A program made the translations under genes and the position numbers. Positions 9,651 through 18,253 of a stretch of DNA of 61,872 nucleotides are shown here, piece by piece. How positions within the stretch are numbered: position 1 is the stretch's first letter; the number at the start of each line of letters is the position of its first letter. The DNA is from Bacteroidaceae bacterium (lineage in GTDB: Bacteria > Bacteroidota > Bacteroidia > Bacteroidales > Bacteroidaceae), in contig JAGCPY010000088.1 in the NCBI GenBank assembly GCA_017965425.1, positions 1 to 61,872 on the forward strand, read 5' to 3'. The notes beneath the pieces are model-generated. The model saw only the letters and a program-made list of their open reading frames with translations. It did no database searches and had not been told where the DNA came from.

Positions 9651-12600
9651 TCATTTATTTTTGTGTAGGATGAGGTTGACGAGTGCTGTGACGTCGGAGA
9701 TGTTGATGTTGTCGTCGGCGTTTACGTCTGCGGCCTGTGTGGCGACAGGGTTGGAAGGTTTATGAAGGATGAGGTTGACGAGTGCTGTGACGTCGGCGAT
9801 GTTGATATTGTTGTCGAAGTTGACATCGCCAGGTCCGGCGCACTTGTAGGCAAGGGTGATGTCGTCGATGGCTATGTGGCTGTAGTATCTTCCGAGCTGG
9901 TGTGTGATGGCGTCGATGGTGGTGAAATGGTCGCTAATGATAGTTTCGGGTATGATGGTTTCTCCCTTGTGACTTACGCTGAGGCTGATGCCTCGTTGGG
10001 GTTCGGCGGTGATGACGAAGTGGTTGAAGATGGTGGGTTGATAGGTGCTGAAATAGGTTTCTCCCTTGACGTATGGTGTGATGTCGATTTGTCCGATGAC
10101 TTCTCCAGCGGAGTTAGCGACGTTGGCTTTTGATGCCCAAGCGGAATAGTTGATGGTGAAGAGAGTGCCGTTACTGCCATTGACGGTAGTGGTGGATGCG
10201 TTTTGGTTTCCCCCGACGAGAGCGAGGTCGAAGGAGAGTCGGTAGGCATTGGGGTGTTTGAAGAGTTGGTTGTCGGCGAGTGTTAGAGTGATGGTTCTGT
10301 CGTTTTGATTTCCCTGGTAGATGTGGAGGTAATGGGTGTTGTCTGTGTTTTGTGTTTGTTCGATGGCCTCGACTGCTCCGGCGAGGATGCGGTAGCCATA
10401 GTTTGTTGTGGAAGGTTGTTCGAAATTGAGTTGCCAGACGGTGTGATAGAACGACGGGTCTCGTTGGTCGGGGGCTATGTAGTTGCCGACGACAAGATAG
10501 AGTCGAGAGCCTTCGAGGACGATCTGTGTGGGGCTTTGTTTGTTGAGGAGTTGGTTGCATTGGACAATGATGTCGTCGAGCTTTCCTTGTCCGATGGACG
10601 AAAGTGTGCCAAGGCGATACATTCCGTCTGCGAGTGGTGCTGTGGTGTTGACTTCAAAAACAGGTGCGAGGTTGGGGGGACCATAGGTCCAATTGTGTGT
10701 GCGTATGTTGAGTTGTTGGATGATGACGGTATCTTGCTGGTTGGTATTGGGGTTGATTTGGAAGACGATGCGTGCACCCTCGTGAAGAAAAAGGGTGTCA
10801 ATGCGCACGGAGGCGTAATCGGGGGAGGTGGCGGAGGGCGTTGTGTAGGTAGGGTGTAGGGAGGCACCGTACTCCATTGTGAGTGTGCGTCGGTAGTGTG
10901 CTGCGGTGTATAGGGAGGTGTGTCGGTTCATCCATACGGGGCTGGCGTTCATGGTGCCTCGGAAAAAAACAGCTCCAGCCCAGATATCGGTGGGTCCTGT
11001 AAAGCTAAAGTTGCGTGCGGTTAATTTCAAGAGTCCGTCGCCTTGTTTTACGAGTCGCATGGGTCCTGTGAGGTCTCCTTTGGCGTTGGTGTTGCCGACG
11101 GTTGCTCCGAGCTGGCAGGATGAGTAGGAGGTGGTGATGTTGCTGCTGTTGTTATTGCCAGATACGGTGGAGGGTACATTGATGGTGAGAACGGCGGGTG
11201 AAGCCCCGTTGGCATCGATGCCGATATTGCCGGCCTCAGTGATGAGGAGGTGTTGTCCGTTATGTGCCGTGGTTATGACGGACCCTGCAGGCAGTTGTGT
11301 TCGAGCAGTTGTCGTGAGAGGTGGAGGAGCTTGTGTGATGTCTTCAAGTTCTCCGAGGAAGAAACTTGTGTGTGGTGGCTGGTTGTAGGCTTGGGGTTGC
11401 CAGACGATGGCTTGGCGGTAGGCGTGGTCGAACCAAAGAGCGGGCAGACGATGGGAGGTTGGGGTGGTGGTGGTGTAGATGCGAAGTTCGGAATTGGCCC
11501 AGTTGCGCAAGACGAGTTCTTCACGCCAGTCTCCGAGGATGTCGCCTTGGGCACAAGGGTTGTTTTTTGAATCGTTGATGAGATTGACGCCGCTGGTTTG
11601 CATGATGCGTCCTCGATTGGCTTTGAGAATGATGGCTTCTTTGGCCGTTCCAGGACTATTGAGTGATTCGTCGAGGAGGTCTCCGTCCCAGTAGATGCGG
11701 AAATTGAGTGCTGCAGGATTGGGCGTTCTGGAGCTGGGGTTCCAGTCGTTGACGATGCCGTCGATGACCTGGTCTGCGGATAATGCAATCACGCCAGATG
11801 CGGTGGACATACCGATAGAGCCGGGAATGTCTTCAAGGAAGTTGCCAGCGATGGCTCTTCCGTCGTCTGCAGAACCCTGGTCTCGGTAGTAGATTTCAGA
11901 GGTGGTAGCGTTTCGGTAGTTGTTGGATGGTTGTGCTTCATTGCAGGCAAAGACTTCAAGCCCAGGACGGTAGGGGTCAAGGTCACCGACGTGGAGAGCG
12001 TCGCCGTGCCCGAGTCCGCTGGTGGAAAGTCCACGCCCGTTGTTGTCGATGGTCATGGAGCCATAGATGATTTCGTCGCATCCGTCGCCATCGACGTCGG
12101 CGATGCTGAAGTTGTGGTTGCCTTGTCCATACCAAGGGCTGGAAGACGTATTGTTAGACCATCGCCAACGTTCAGTGAGTTCATGAGTGATGGGATTGAC
12201 ATCGTAGGCTATCATTTTGTGGCGTGTGTAAATGCCTCGTGCGAGGAAAATGCTGGCGTGACGTCCGTCAAGGAAAGGTGCTCCAATAAAGTGCTTGCTG
12301 GATCGATGGCCGTAGTCATCGCCCCAGGCTTTCTTTTCGTTGGTCTCTCCGCTCTCAAAGCGAGGCAAGGGATAGTCTTTTATCCAATATGGCTTGCCGG
12401 TGAGTCCGTCAAGGTACAGGAGGTATTCAGAGCCAGTGTGAGTCCATTCATATTGTGGGTCTGTGTGGCTGGCGAGCTGTGAACGCGTGTTCACACTTGC
12501 ACCGCCAACCGTCAAGGTCGTGCCGTCGGACATGTGGATAATCATGTTGTCGGCTCCTCTGAGGATGACTTCTGAGCGTCCGTCCTCGTCCCAATCATAC

Positions 12601-13343
12601 ACGGCTGCATTGAGTTCGGTTGCATTAAGGCTGACCATATTAGGTCCACAGTCGATGTACCACAGTCTTTGACCGTCCATGTCGTAAGCTTCGATAAGGT
12701 CAAAAGCAGTGTTGTTGTTTTCGGGGTATCCGTTTTCTCTGTCGGTCTGGTTGAGGCGTTTGACGAGGAAGTCTATTCGACCGTCACCGGTGATGTCTCC
12801 GAGTGATACGTCGTTGATTTCATAATTGATGGATGCTGTGACGCTTCCGTCAAGAGCTCGTTGCCAGATGGTGTTGCCTTGTCGGTCTTTTATGTTGGCC
12901 ATGGGGATAGGCAAATAAGCTGGACAGGGGAAGAGGACTTGCCTACTGACATCGATGCGTCCGGTGTTCCAGGGCTTGACGTCCTTACAGGCAGCCTGTA
13001 GCTTTCCGTTGATGACAGCCCGTACGGTATAGCTGGCGTTCGCCGTCCCATTAGTGTCGGTATAGTTCGACACCTGCAAGGGAGTGGTGTTCAATCGCAC
13101 GCCGTCACGATAGACATGGTAGGTCACGTCGAAGTATTCTTCTGCGAGTATTCTCCAGCTGAGAAAGACTCCGCTCTTTAACTGCACGGCAACGAGCCCA
13201 CGATCCAACGGGTCTGTAGGTCGTTGAGCAAAGGCTGAGGTGGCGACAAGGAGGAATGTCAGCAGCGTTATTATTAGTCTCCCGTGAGCCCCCTGCAGGG
13301 GACGCTGCTCCAAAAGACGGGAAATGCGTGGTGACGTTGTCAT
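9651..13343 (-). CDS. PL11-type rhamnogalacturonan lyase with autotransporter-like repeat and dockerin
   Basis: The protein has 1230 residues. A signal peptide (LLTFLLVATSAFA) follows a long polar N-terminus. Residues about 42-650 match family 11 rhamnogalacturonan lyases: DPLDRGLVAVQL, a small Ig-like domain, then a propeller with calcium-type D-x-D-x-D-G loops (DITGDGRIDFLV, DWDEDGRSEVIL, DVDGDGCDEIIY). The family eliminates the Rha-GalA backbone of pectin. Residues about 650-900 carry an autotransporter-associated beta-strand repeat (KQGDGLLKLTARNFSFTG). The last 60 residues hold two dockerin-like repeats (GDVNFDNNINIADVTALVNL and DVNADDNINISDVTALVNL). It starts 10 bp after the stop of the small lipoprotein gene, so it may be the last cistron of that set. 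Confidence 0.85.
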   Translation of the reverse strand: MTTSPRISRLLEQRPLQGAHGRLIITLLTFLLVATSAFAQRPTDPLDRGLVAVQLKSGVFLSWRILAEEYFDVTYHVYRDGVRLNTTPLQVSNYTDTNGTANASYTVRAVINGKLQAACKDVKPWNTGRIDVSRQVLFPCPAYLPIPMANIKDRQGNTIWQRALDGSVTASINYEINDVSLGDITGDGRIDFLVKRLNQTDRENGYPENNNTAFDLIEAYDMDGQRLWYIDCGPNMVSLNATELNAAVYDWDEDGRSEVILRGADNMIIHMSDGTTLTVGGASVNTRSQLASHTDPQYEWTHTGSEYLLYLDGLTGKPYWIKDYPLPRFESGETNEKKAWGDDYGHRSSKHFIGAPFLDGRHASIFLARGIYTRHKMIAYDVNPITHELTERWRWSNNTSSSPWYGQGNHNFSIADVDGDGCDEIIYGSMTIDNNGRGLSTSGLGHGDALHVGDLDPYRPGLEVFACNEAQPSNNYRNATTSEIYYRDQGSADDGRAIAGNFLEDIPGSIGMSTASGVIALSADQVIDGIVNDWNPSSRTPNPAALNFRIYWDGDLLDESLNSPGTAKEAIILKANRGRIMQTSGVNLINDSKNNPCAQGDILGDWREELVLRNWANSELRIYTTTTPTSHRLPALWFDHAYRQAIVWQPQAYNQPPHTSFFLGELEDITQAPPPLTTTARTQLPAGSVITTAHNGQHLLITEAGNIGIDANGASPAVLTINVPSTVSGNNNSSNITTSYSSCQLGATVGNTNAKGDLTGPMRLVKQGDGLLKLTARNFSFTGPTDIWAGAVFFRGTMNASPVWMNRHTSLYTAAHYRRTLTMEYGASLHPTYTTPSATSPDYASVRIDTLFLHEGARIVFQINPNTNQQDTVIIQQLNIRTHNWTYGPPNLAPVFEVNTTAPLADGMYRLGTLSSIGQGKLDDIIVQCNQLLNKQSPTQIVLEGSRLYLVVGNYIAPDQRDPSFYHTVWQLNFEQPSTTNYGYRILAGAVEAIEQTQNTDNTHYLHIYQGNQNDRTITLTLADNQLFKHPNAYRLSFDLALVGGNQNASTTTVNGSNGTLFTINYSAWASKANVANSAGEVIGQIDITPYVKGETYFSTYQPTIFNHFVITAEPQRGISLSVSHKGETIIPETIISDHFTTIDAITHQLGRYYSHIAIDDITLAYKCAGPGDVNFDNNINIADVTALVNLILHKPSNPVATQAADVNADDNINISDVTALVNLILHKNK

Positions 13344-13353
13344 GTGTTTGTGT

Positions 13354-13818
13354 TTAGAATTTCTTGTAATAATAGATGGTGTCTGCCTTTTCTAATTGCA
13401 GATTCTGGGTTTTCAGCGTGCGGATGCAATAACGCGTGTGGATGTCATAGATGCCCCAAGCCTTCATCAGGCCGTCCGCCATTTCCTGCGACGTCACAAG
13501 CGTGTCATCTGAGGCCGTCGCTGTGTGCGGCGAAGCGTGAGAGAGGTCGATGAAAAATAGGGAGTCGCCTTCATGACGGAAATGGGAGTAAAGAGTCAAC
13601 CCCTCAGTCGGGTCGTCCCACTGCGCCAGATGAAGCTGGATGCTCAAATAGACACGATGCGTCCGCGTGTCAAGTATTGTCTCAGATGTCTCAACCCTTT
13701 CCAGTTGCCACATACCGTCAAGGTCGCCGTTGATAGGCATCTTATCGCAGGATGCCACCACGCACAAGGCACAAAAGAGAGAGAGAATGCAGAATATACA
13801 GGGTGAATGTTTATACAT
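13354..13818 (-). CDS. Small lipocalin-like lipoprotein
   Basis: The protein has 154 residues with a signal peptide ending in the lipobox VVASC, so it is probably lipid-anchored. The mature part starts 'GDLDGMWQLERVET' and is rich in beta-strands, as in the lipocalin-like (DUF4488/DUF5004-type) lipoproteins of Bacteroidales. No catalytic residues stand out. It lies 18 bp downstream of the Wzi-like gene and 10 bp upstream of the PL11 lyase, so it is probably co-transcribed with both. Function unknown. Confidence 0.65.
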   Translation of the reverse strand: MYKHSPCIFCILSLFCALCVVASCDKMPINGDLDGMWQLERVETSETILDTRTHRVYLSIQLHLAQWDDPTEGLTLYSHFRHEGDSLFFIDLSHASPHTATASDDTLVTSQEMADGLMKAWGIYDIHTRYCIRTLKTQNLQLEKADTIYYYKKF

Positions 13819-13836
13819 GATACTATTGTTTGATGT

Positions 13837-15369
13837 CTATCGTTTCAGTTTCAATGTCTTGCTAATCGTCAGTTGTCCCCCGAAGCTATTGCCAATCAAG
13901 TCGCCATGATCAAGACCTAGGGCGAGCGTGCCTTGCCACCCCTGCGCCCATCTGGGGCGGTAAGTGGCTTCCGCCAAAGCGTACGTCTGCTTTTTGTCGT
14001 CCACAAACGGAAGGCTGTAAGTGCCCCATCCACGGGTGAACGACAGCAACGCGCGCCAATGCCATTCCGCGCTTGGGTCGCCGGACAAACCCACATGCCA
14101 CGCCCTGACGCGGTTGTTGTAGAAGAACAAACGATGGTTCTTGCCGAAAGCATCGTTATACAAGGGCGACGTAATCAACGGATTTCCGATGGACATGCCG
14201 TAGTTCTCCCAGCCGGCGTAGTTCAGGTGGTTGTAGTAGTTGTCGCGCCCTGCGATGTGGTCGGTCATGGAAGGGGTGGGGTCATGGAAGACAGGACCCG
14301 TCTGGTTCTTTGTTCCCAAGTACTCCACGACAGCGGCTGTGACGTATGGATTACGCGGCAACGTCACTTCGCCGCCAAGCAGCATGTCATAGATGCCATA
14401 CTGAACGGTCAGCATGGAATGATCCTCAAAGAAACGTTCCCAGTAGGCCCGAGCCTGCCATTTCTTGCCGTGGTAGCGAAGCTGCATGACCCAGCTGCCA
14501 AGCGTGTTGCCGCCGACGTTGGGGAAGTCGCCGTCAGTGGCGTCGTTGCCTTGCATGGTCAGGATATTCCAGAAAGCACGAAAACCTGACTCATAGTGGT
14601 AGGTGGTGGCTTCGGAGCGAGAGGTGAATACCTGATAGCTGCTGCCGCCGAACTGGCCTGCGAAGTTCAGCCCAATCTCGTAGGTAAGCGGAAAGACGTC
14701 GGCACGTCCGAACTGCCAGTGCAGTGCTTTCTCATGATAGAGCACATGTCGGCTATAGCGATAGTTCTGGCTCCACTTCTGTTGCCAAAGGCCGTCGGTC
14801 ATGAAGCCGTAGGCTCCGTAAAGACGCCATTGCCACCAGCCCTTGGTGCCGGGAAAGCTGAACCAGTCGATATCCAACCTCGCCTTCGGGATAGGGCGTG
14901 CATTGATGCCGAAGGTCATCGCTCCAGTGCTCAGCTCCTTGTTCATCATTTCCAAGGGCTGTTGCTTCTGTCCGAGAAGCAGCCGCAGACGTTTCCACCC
15001 CACTTCTACGTAGGCTTGTTGGACAATGCCCGTCCGCTCGTGACCGAATGCCAACGCCACGTCTGCACCGTAACCCAGCTGCCAATTCCGGCCAGCATCC
15101 AGGCGGATGTCACGTTCCAACCGCACACGCTCATAGTTCGACATCGGGCGGACGCTGGACAAGCCATAGCGGTTGGCCGTCAACCACAGCGGGGCAAAGT
15201 CGCCTGTAGAAGCCGTTGCAGAGACCTCGAACATCACTTCTGTCTGACGGAGCAAATCACGACTGTCACCTCCCAAGCTATCCTGTTCGCTGGCGACAAT
15301 CGCTGGCGGAAACAGTAACAGCCACGGGAATATGAAGAAGAAGTTTTTCAACTCTTGATATGTTTTCAT
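13837..15369 (-). CDS. Capsule assembly Wzi family outer membrane protein
   Basis: The protein has 510 residues starting at ATG 15369 (MKTYQELKNFFFIFPWLLLFP); an in-frame GTG three codons earlier is the alternative. After the signal peptide comes the family signature 'FAPLWLTANRYGLSS', followed by alternating aromatic beta-strands typical of an outer membrane beta-barrel (VEVGWKRLRLLLGQKQQP, LDIDWFSFPGTKGWW). Wzi family proteins help attach or assemble surface polysaccharide. The context agrees: a cytidylyltransferase, a CDP-alcohol transferase and a flippase-like protein lie just upstream on the same strand, 71 bp away. The specific glycan is unknown. Confidence 0.85.
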   Translation of the reverse strand: MKTYQELKNFFFIFPWLLLFPPAIVASEQDSLGGDSRDLLRQTEVMFEVSATASTGDFAPLWLTANRYGLSSVRPMSNYERVRLERDIRLDAGRNWQLGYGADVALAFGHERTGIVQQAYVEVGWKRLRLLLGQKQQPLEMMNKELSTGAMTFGINARPIPKARLDIDWFSFPGTKGWWQWRLYGAYGFMTDGLWQQKWSQNYRYSRHVLYHEKALHWQFGRADVFPLTYEIGLNFAGQFGGSSYQVFTSRSEATTYHYESGFRAFWNILTMQGNDATDGDFPNVGGNTLGSWVMQLRYHGKKWQARAYWERFFEDHSMLTVQYGIYDMLLGGEVTLPRNPYVTAAVVEYLGTKNQTGPVFHDPTPSMTDHIAGRDNYYNHLNYAGWENYGMSIGNPLITSPLYNDAFGKNHRLFFYNNRVRAWHVGLSGDPSAEWHWRALLSFTRGWGTYSLPFVDDKKQTYALAEATYRPRWAQGWQGTLALGLDHGDLIGNSFGGQLTISKTLKLKR

Positions 15370-15440
15370 CTTGTTCACTTATAATTAATCACTGATTCAT
15401 TTCTCACTTCTGCCAGCCTTTCCGCGTTTTCAGCCTGACA

Positions 15441-16160
15441 TCATAGCACGCTGACCAGCCGACTGAAAAGCCAGATGTCTTCGGGGTGAGTGATTTTCCA
15501 GTTCACACGTTCCCCGCGCGATTTATAGAGCGGCCAGTGGTGCAATTCTGCCATCAGCGTATAGAGCGATTGCGATTCGTAAACACCTTGGCGGTCAGCT
15601 TCTTTGAAAACACGTACCAACGTGCTGAGTGGAAAGGTGTGAGGCGTTTGTGCACCCCACAGCTGTTCGCGCGGAATCATGCTGGTTGCTTTCAAGGCAT
15701 CGCCGGTCATGAAAGCCTCTTCACCCTGAACAGCTGCGATGGCGTTGCCATGACGTTGGCAGACGGCAATCGCGTCGGCAATGACAGCCGACGAAACCAA
15801 GGGGCGAACACCATCGTGAACTAGGATGATGGGGTCGAAGGTTTCTGACGACAGGTAGGTATCCTCCAGCCTCTTAACACCGTTCCGGATGGAACCAATG
15901 CAACTATCAGCTGCCTCGACGGTTCCGCAGAACTTGGAGAAAGCCAGCTCCGTTGCAGTGCGGCGCACAAGGTCGGCCCATTCGTCGCGGCAAACCACAT
16001 AGATGGCATCGATGAGCGGATGGCGGTCGAAGGCGCGCATGGTGTAGGCCAAAAGAGGGATGCCTTCAATCTGGACATATTGCTTGGGCACGCTTTGTGC
16101 GGCGCGTGTGCCGTCGCCGCCGGCCAGCAAAAGGGCTATATGGAGGGGACTATGCTTCAT
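15441..16160 (-). CDS. TarI/IspD-like nucleotide (cytidylyl)transferase
   Basis: The protein has 239 residues starting at ATG 16160, which overlaps the upstream gene by 11 nt (ATGAAGCATAG), so translation is probably coupled. The N-terminal nucleotide-binding motif reads LLLAGGDGTR ... VPKQYVQIEGIPLLAYTM. The AGGxGxR form resembles polyol-phosphate cytidylyltransferases such as TarI more than the AAGxGxR of IspD; other family motifs (LVHDGVRPLVS, WGAQTPHTFP) are present. The reaction would be CTP plus an alcohol phosphate giving CDP-alcohol. Its partner, a CDP-alcohol phosphatidyltransferase, is the next gene upstream, so it probably supplies that enzyme. A role as ispD cannot be excluded. 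Confidence 0.75.
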   Translation of the reverse strand: MKHSPLHIALLLAGGDGTRAAQSVPKQYVQIEGIPLLAYTMRAFDRHPLIDAIYVVCRDEWADLVRRTATELAFSKFCGTVEAADSCIGSIRNGVKRLEDTYLSSETFDPIILVHDGVRPLVSSAVIADAIAVCQRHGNAIAAVQGEEAFMTGDALKATSMIPREQLWGAQTPHTFPLSTLVRVFKEADRQGVYESQSLYTLMAELHHWPLYKSRGERVNWKITHPEDIWLFSRLVSVL

Positions 16161-17094
16161 GGCGGACACGTTGGATGATGTCGGCGCACAGGCGTTCATG
16201 ATGTCTGCGCAGCCAGAAGAAAACAATCTGAAAGACGATGCCTTCGAAAAGGAAATACACCCACACGCAGTCGAACAGGGCGGTCAGGTAGAGTACCCCG
16301 ATGCGGAGGTCGAAGGTCAGTGCCTGACAGGCGGGCATCATGGGACGGCTGCGACGGACAAACTCCTTGCGGATGTCGTCAGGAACCTCGTTGCCATAGC
16401 GGTCGGCCAGCAAGTCCAACATCTCCTGACAACAAGGCGTCATGTGCTCCTGCCGAAGCGTATAACGGATGTAGAAAAACAGATAAAGCTTTTCGAACCA
16501 ATCTGCACTGCGCCAGCGCAGCTTCTCAAAGCGTTGCTGCAATGCCCGGCTTCGATCCAGCTCACTGCCTTCCCGACCCAGCTGGAAATAGAGATGCTGG
16601 TTGCGGTAGTAGTCGGCCAAGTTGGCTTGATGGACGTGACACCAATAGCCGGCGTATGCACCGACCAGCCAGCCCCAGATGCCCCACGTCGGCGTCAGCC
16701 GAATGGCCAAGGCCACGTAGATGAACTGGAACCACACGTCGCCCGCGAAACCGTCGAGGATGCGGCCGATGAGCGTCTTCTTCCCTGTCTGTCGTGCCAG
16801 TTGACCGTCGGCACAATCCAACCAGTTTGCCACCACCAGCAAAGCTACGGCAATGAGGTTGCTCTGTAAGTCGTGACGGACAAAGAAAAAAGCAGACGAC
16901 GCACCCAGCACGATGCTGATGAGTGTCACGGCAATGGGGTGGACGTGCAGGACACGGAACAACTGCGCCCATAAATAACCTGGAGTCCGTGTGAAGTAGA
17001 GCTCGAAACGCCCTTCCGTGTCCGCCGACTTCATCGTCTGGCGCACCCGATCCAAAAACGTCCTGTCACTTCGTGAAGTCCTCGTTGTCGTCAT
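16150..17094 (-). CDS. CDP-alcohol phosphatidyltransferase family membrane protein
   Basis: The protein has 314 residues. The family signature DGxxAR(x8)Gx3Dx3D is present as DGQLARQTGKKTLIGRILDG followed by FAGD, with an extra Asp (LDCADG) before it. Several hydrophobic helices surround it (LIAVALLVVANWL, FIYVALAIRL). These enzymes join a CDP-activated alcohol to a second alcohol or lipid with release of CMP, at the inner membrane. It lies 27 bp after the flippase-like gene and overlaps the cytidylyltransferase by 11 nt, so the three are probably one operon. Substrates are unknown. The C-terminal 90 residues beyond the last core helix hold two more hydrophobic stretches. Confidence 0.85.
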   Translation of the reverse strand: MTTTRTSRSDRTFLDRVRQTMKSADTEGRFELYFTRTPGYLWAQLFRVLHVHPIAVTLISIVLGASSAFFFVRHDLQSNLIAVALLVVANWLDCADGQLARQTGKKTLIGRILDGFAGDVWFQFIYVALAIRLTPTWGIWGWLVGAYAGYWCHVHQANLADYYRNQHLYFQLGREGSELDRSRALQQRFEKLRWRSADWFEKLYLFFYIRYTLRQEHMTPCCQEMLDLLADRYGNEVPDDIRKEFVRRSRPMMPACQALTFDLRIGVLYLTALFDCVWVYFLFEGIVFQIVFFWLRRHHERLCADIIQRVRHEA

Positions 17095-17098
17095 CTCT

Positions 17099-17131
17099 TT
17101 TCGTTTTCGTTATCGTTTTCGTTATCGTTTC
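17099..17131. repeat. Short 12-bp tandem repeat at an operon junction
   Basis: The + strand reads TTCGTTTTCGTTATCG repeated about two and a half times, a 12-bp period (GTTATCGTTTTC). It spans the stop codon of the flippase-like gene and the 27-bp spacer to the CDP-alcohol transferase start, so a change in copy number would alter the spacing between the two cistrons. Confidence 0.6.
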
Positions 17132-18108
17132 TGTATGAGCAGAATTCCTAAGCAAGTGAAAAATAGTTCGCGCACACGGCAGATGATGCTGATGAACAGT
17201 CCCGTTCCACCTGTCAGCCCCAGCTGTGCCGTGGACATGGCAAAGCCTCCTTCGCGACCGCCCAGCTGCATCGGGATGAACCCCAGCAGGTTGGCAAACA
17301 ACGAGGTGAAGGCCAAAATGAGCACGCTCTGCACGAACGTCATCCAGCTGCACGCTGCACCGAATATCATGAGCATGAACATGATTTCCAAAGACTGCAT
17401 CATCCGCCCTACATATTCCAGCGCCAGCGTGGCGTAGAAACTCGAAAGGCTTTGCTGGTGCAGCTCGGCAATCTGTTCGTCAATCCTCTGCAAATCCTCA
17501 GCCTTCGCCTCGGCAAAATTCCGCGCCCAGCGCTTCAACCCCGGCAGATAGCCCAACCAGCGAATGGCCTTCACGACCATGCCCTCTCTGTAGCCTTTCA
17601 CGAACAGATAGATGCCAAGACCACAAAAGACCGCGGCGGCCAGCAGCAAGATGGCCATGCCAGCATTTACAGGCAACAACACGGCATAGAGCACAATCGC
17701 GGTTACCCAGTACCAAAAGTGGGCGAAGATGTGCATCATCGCGAACAGCAACACCGACGACGTCGCACGCTGGGTTCCTACCCGGGGCTTCAGTTCCAGT
17801 ATCTTATAAGGCTCTCCGCCCAACAAGCCGATAGGCGTGGCACTGTTTACCGCAAAGCCCGAAATGGTCACTTTCAGCAACCACAGGAAACTCACCGGAC
17901 AAGGCCCACTCTCGCGCAAGATGATAAGCCATGTCTGAGCGTTCATCGCATAGAGAACCAGCCACAGCGCAAGGATGGCCAAGAACCAATAACCAGCGTG
18001 GAAGACGCTGTCCCACAGCACCTTCCAGCTGACATCCATCGTCAGCGCCATCACCACCACGGACGTCAAGCCGATGAGGAAAAAGATGTTTTTGAACGTC
18101 TTGTTCAT
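17122..18108 (-). CDS. Flippase-like (LPG_synthase_TM, PF03706-type) membrane protein
   Basis: The protein has 328 residues starting at ATG 18108 (MNKTFKNIFFLIGL); the frame extends 18 codons further up, but the promoter -7 box lies in that extension. About eight hydrophobic helices are visible. The family signatures are 'NSATPIGLLGGEPYKILEL' in the middle and a late 'GFIPMQLGGREGGFA'. Members include the membrane part of MprF and relatives proposed to move lipid-linked substrates. It heads the cluster with the CDP-alcohol transferase and cytidylyltransferase, suggesting translocation of their product across the inner membrane. A paralogue lies at 29241-30236. Confidence 0.8.
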   Translation of the reverse strand: MNKTFKNIFFLIGLTSVVVMALTMDVSWKVLWDSVFHAGYWFLAILALWLVLYAMNAQTWLIILRESGPCPVSFLWLLKVTISGFAVNSATPIGLLGGEPYKILELKPRVGTQRATSSVLLFAMMHIFAHFWYWVTAIVLYAVLLPVNAGMAILLLAAAVFCGLGIYLFVKGYREGMVVKAIRWLGYLPGLKRWARNFAEAKAEDLQRIDEQIAELHQQSLSSFYATLALEYVGRMMQSLEIMFMLMIFGAACSWMTFVQSVLILAFTSLFANLLGFIPMQLGGREGGFAMSTAQLGLTGGTGLFISIICRVRELFFTCLGILLIQKR

Positions 18109-18119
18109 ATTTCGCGCGG

Positions 18120-18127
18120 CAAAAGTA
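18120..18127 (-). promoter_or_regulatory. -7 promoter element for the flippase/CDP-alcohol cluster
   Basis: TACTTTTG on the minus strand fits TAnnTTTG and lies 12 bp before the ATG at 18108. I cannot see a good TTTG at the usual -33 distance, so the call rests on the -7 box and its position between divergent genes. Confidence 0.45.
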
Positions 18128-18166
18128 CAAATAAATATGCCAAGATTCACACTATTTAGCACAAAT

Positions 18167-18201
18167 TTTGCTTCACTTCACCATTTTTACACTTACCTTT
18201 G
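18167..18201 (+). promoter_or_regulatory. Promoter for the Cys-rich lipoprotein gene
   Basis: TTTG at 18167-18170 and TACCTTTG at 18194-18201 with a 23-bp gap, slightly longer than the usual 19-21. The ATG at 18254 lies 52 bp downstream. It diverges from the promoter of the flippase-like gene. Confidence 0.5.
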
Positions 18202-18253
18202 CCGCGCAAAAGAAATTATTGTATCTATCAACCTTTTAAAAAGAAAAAGCAAA

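Noticed and set aside
14596-15318. Plus-strand frames of 218-240 codons opposite the Wzi gene
   Set aside because: The minus-strand protein has a signal peptide and family motifs; the plus-strand translations do not.
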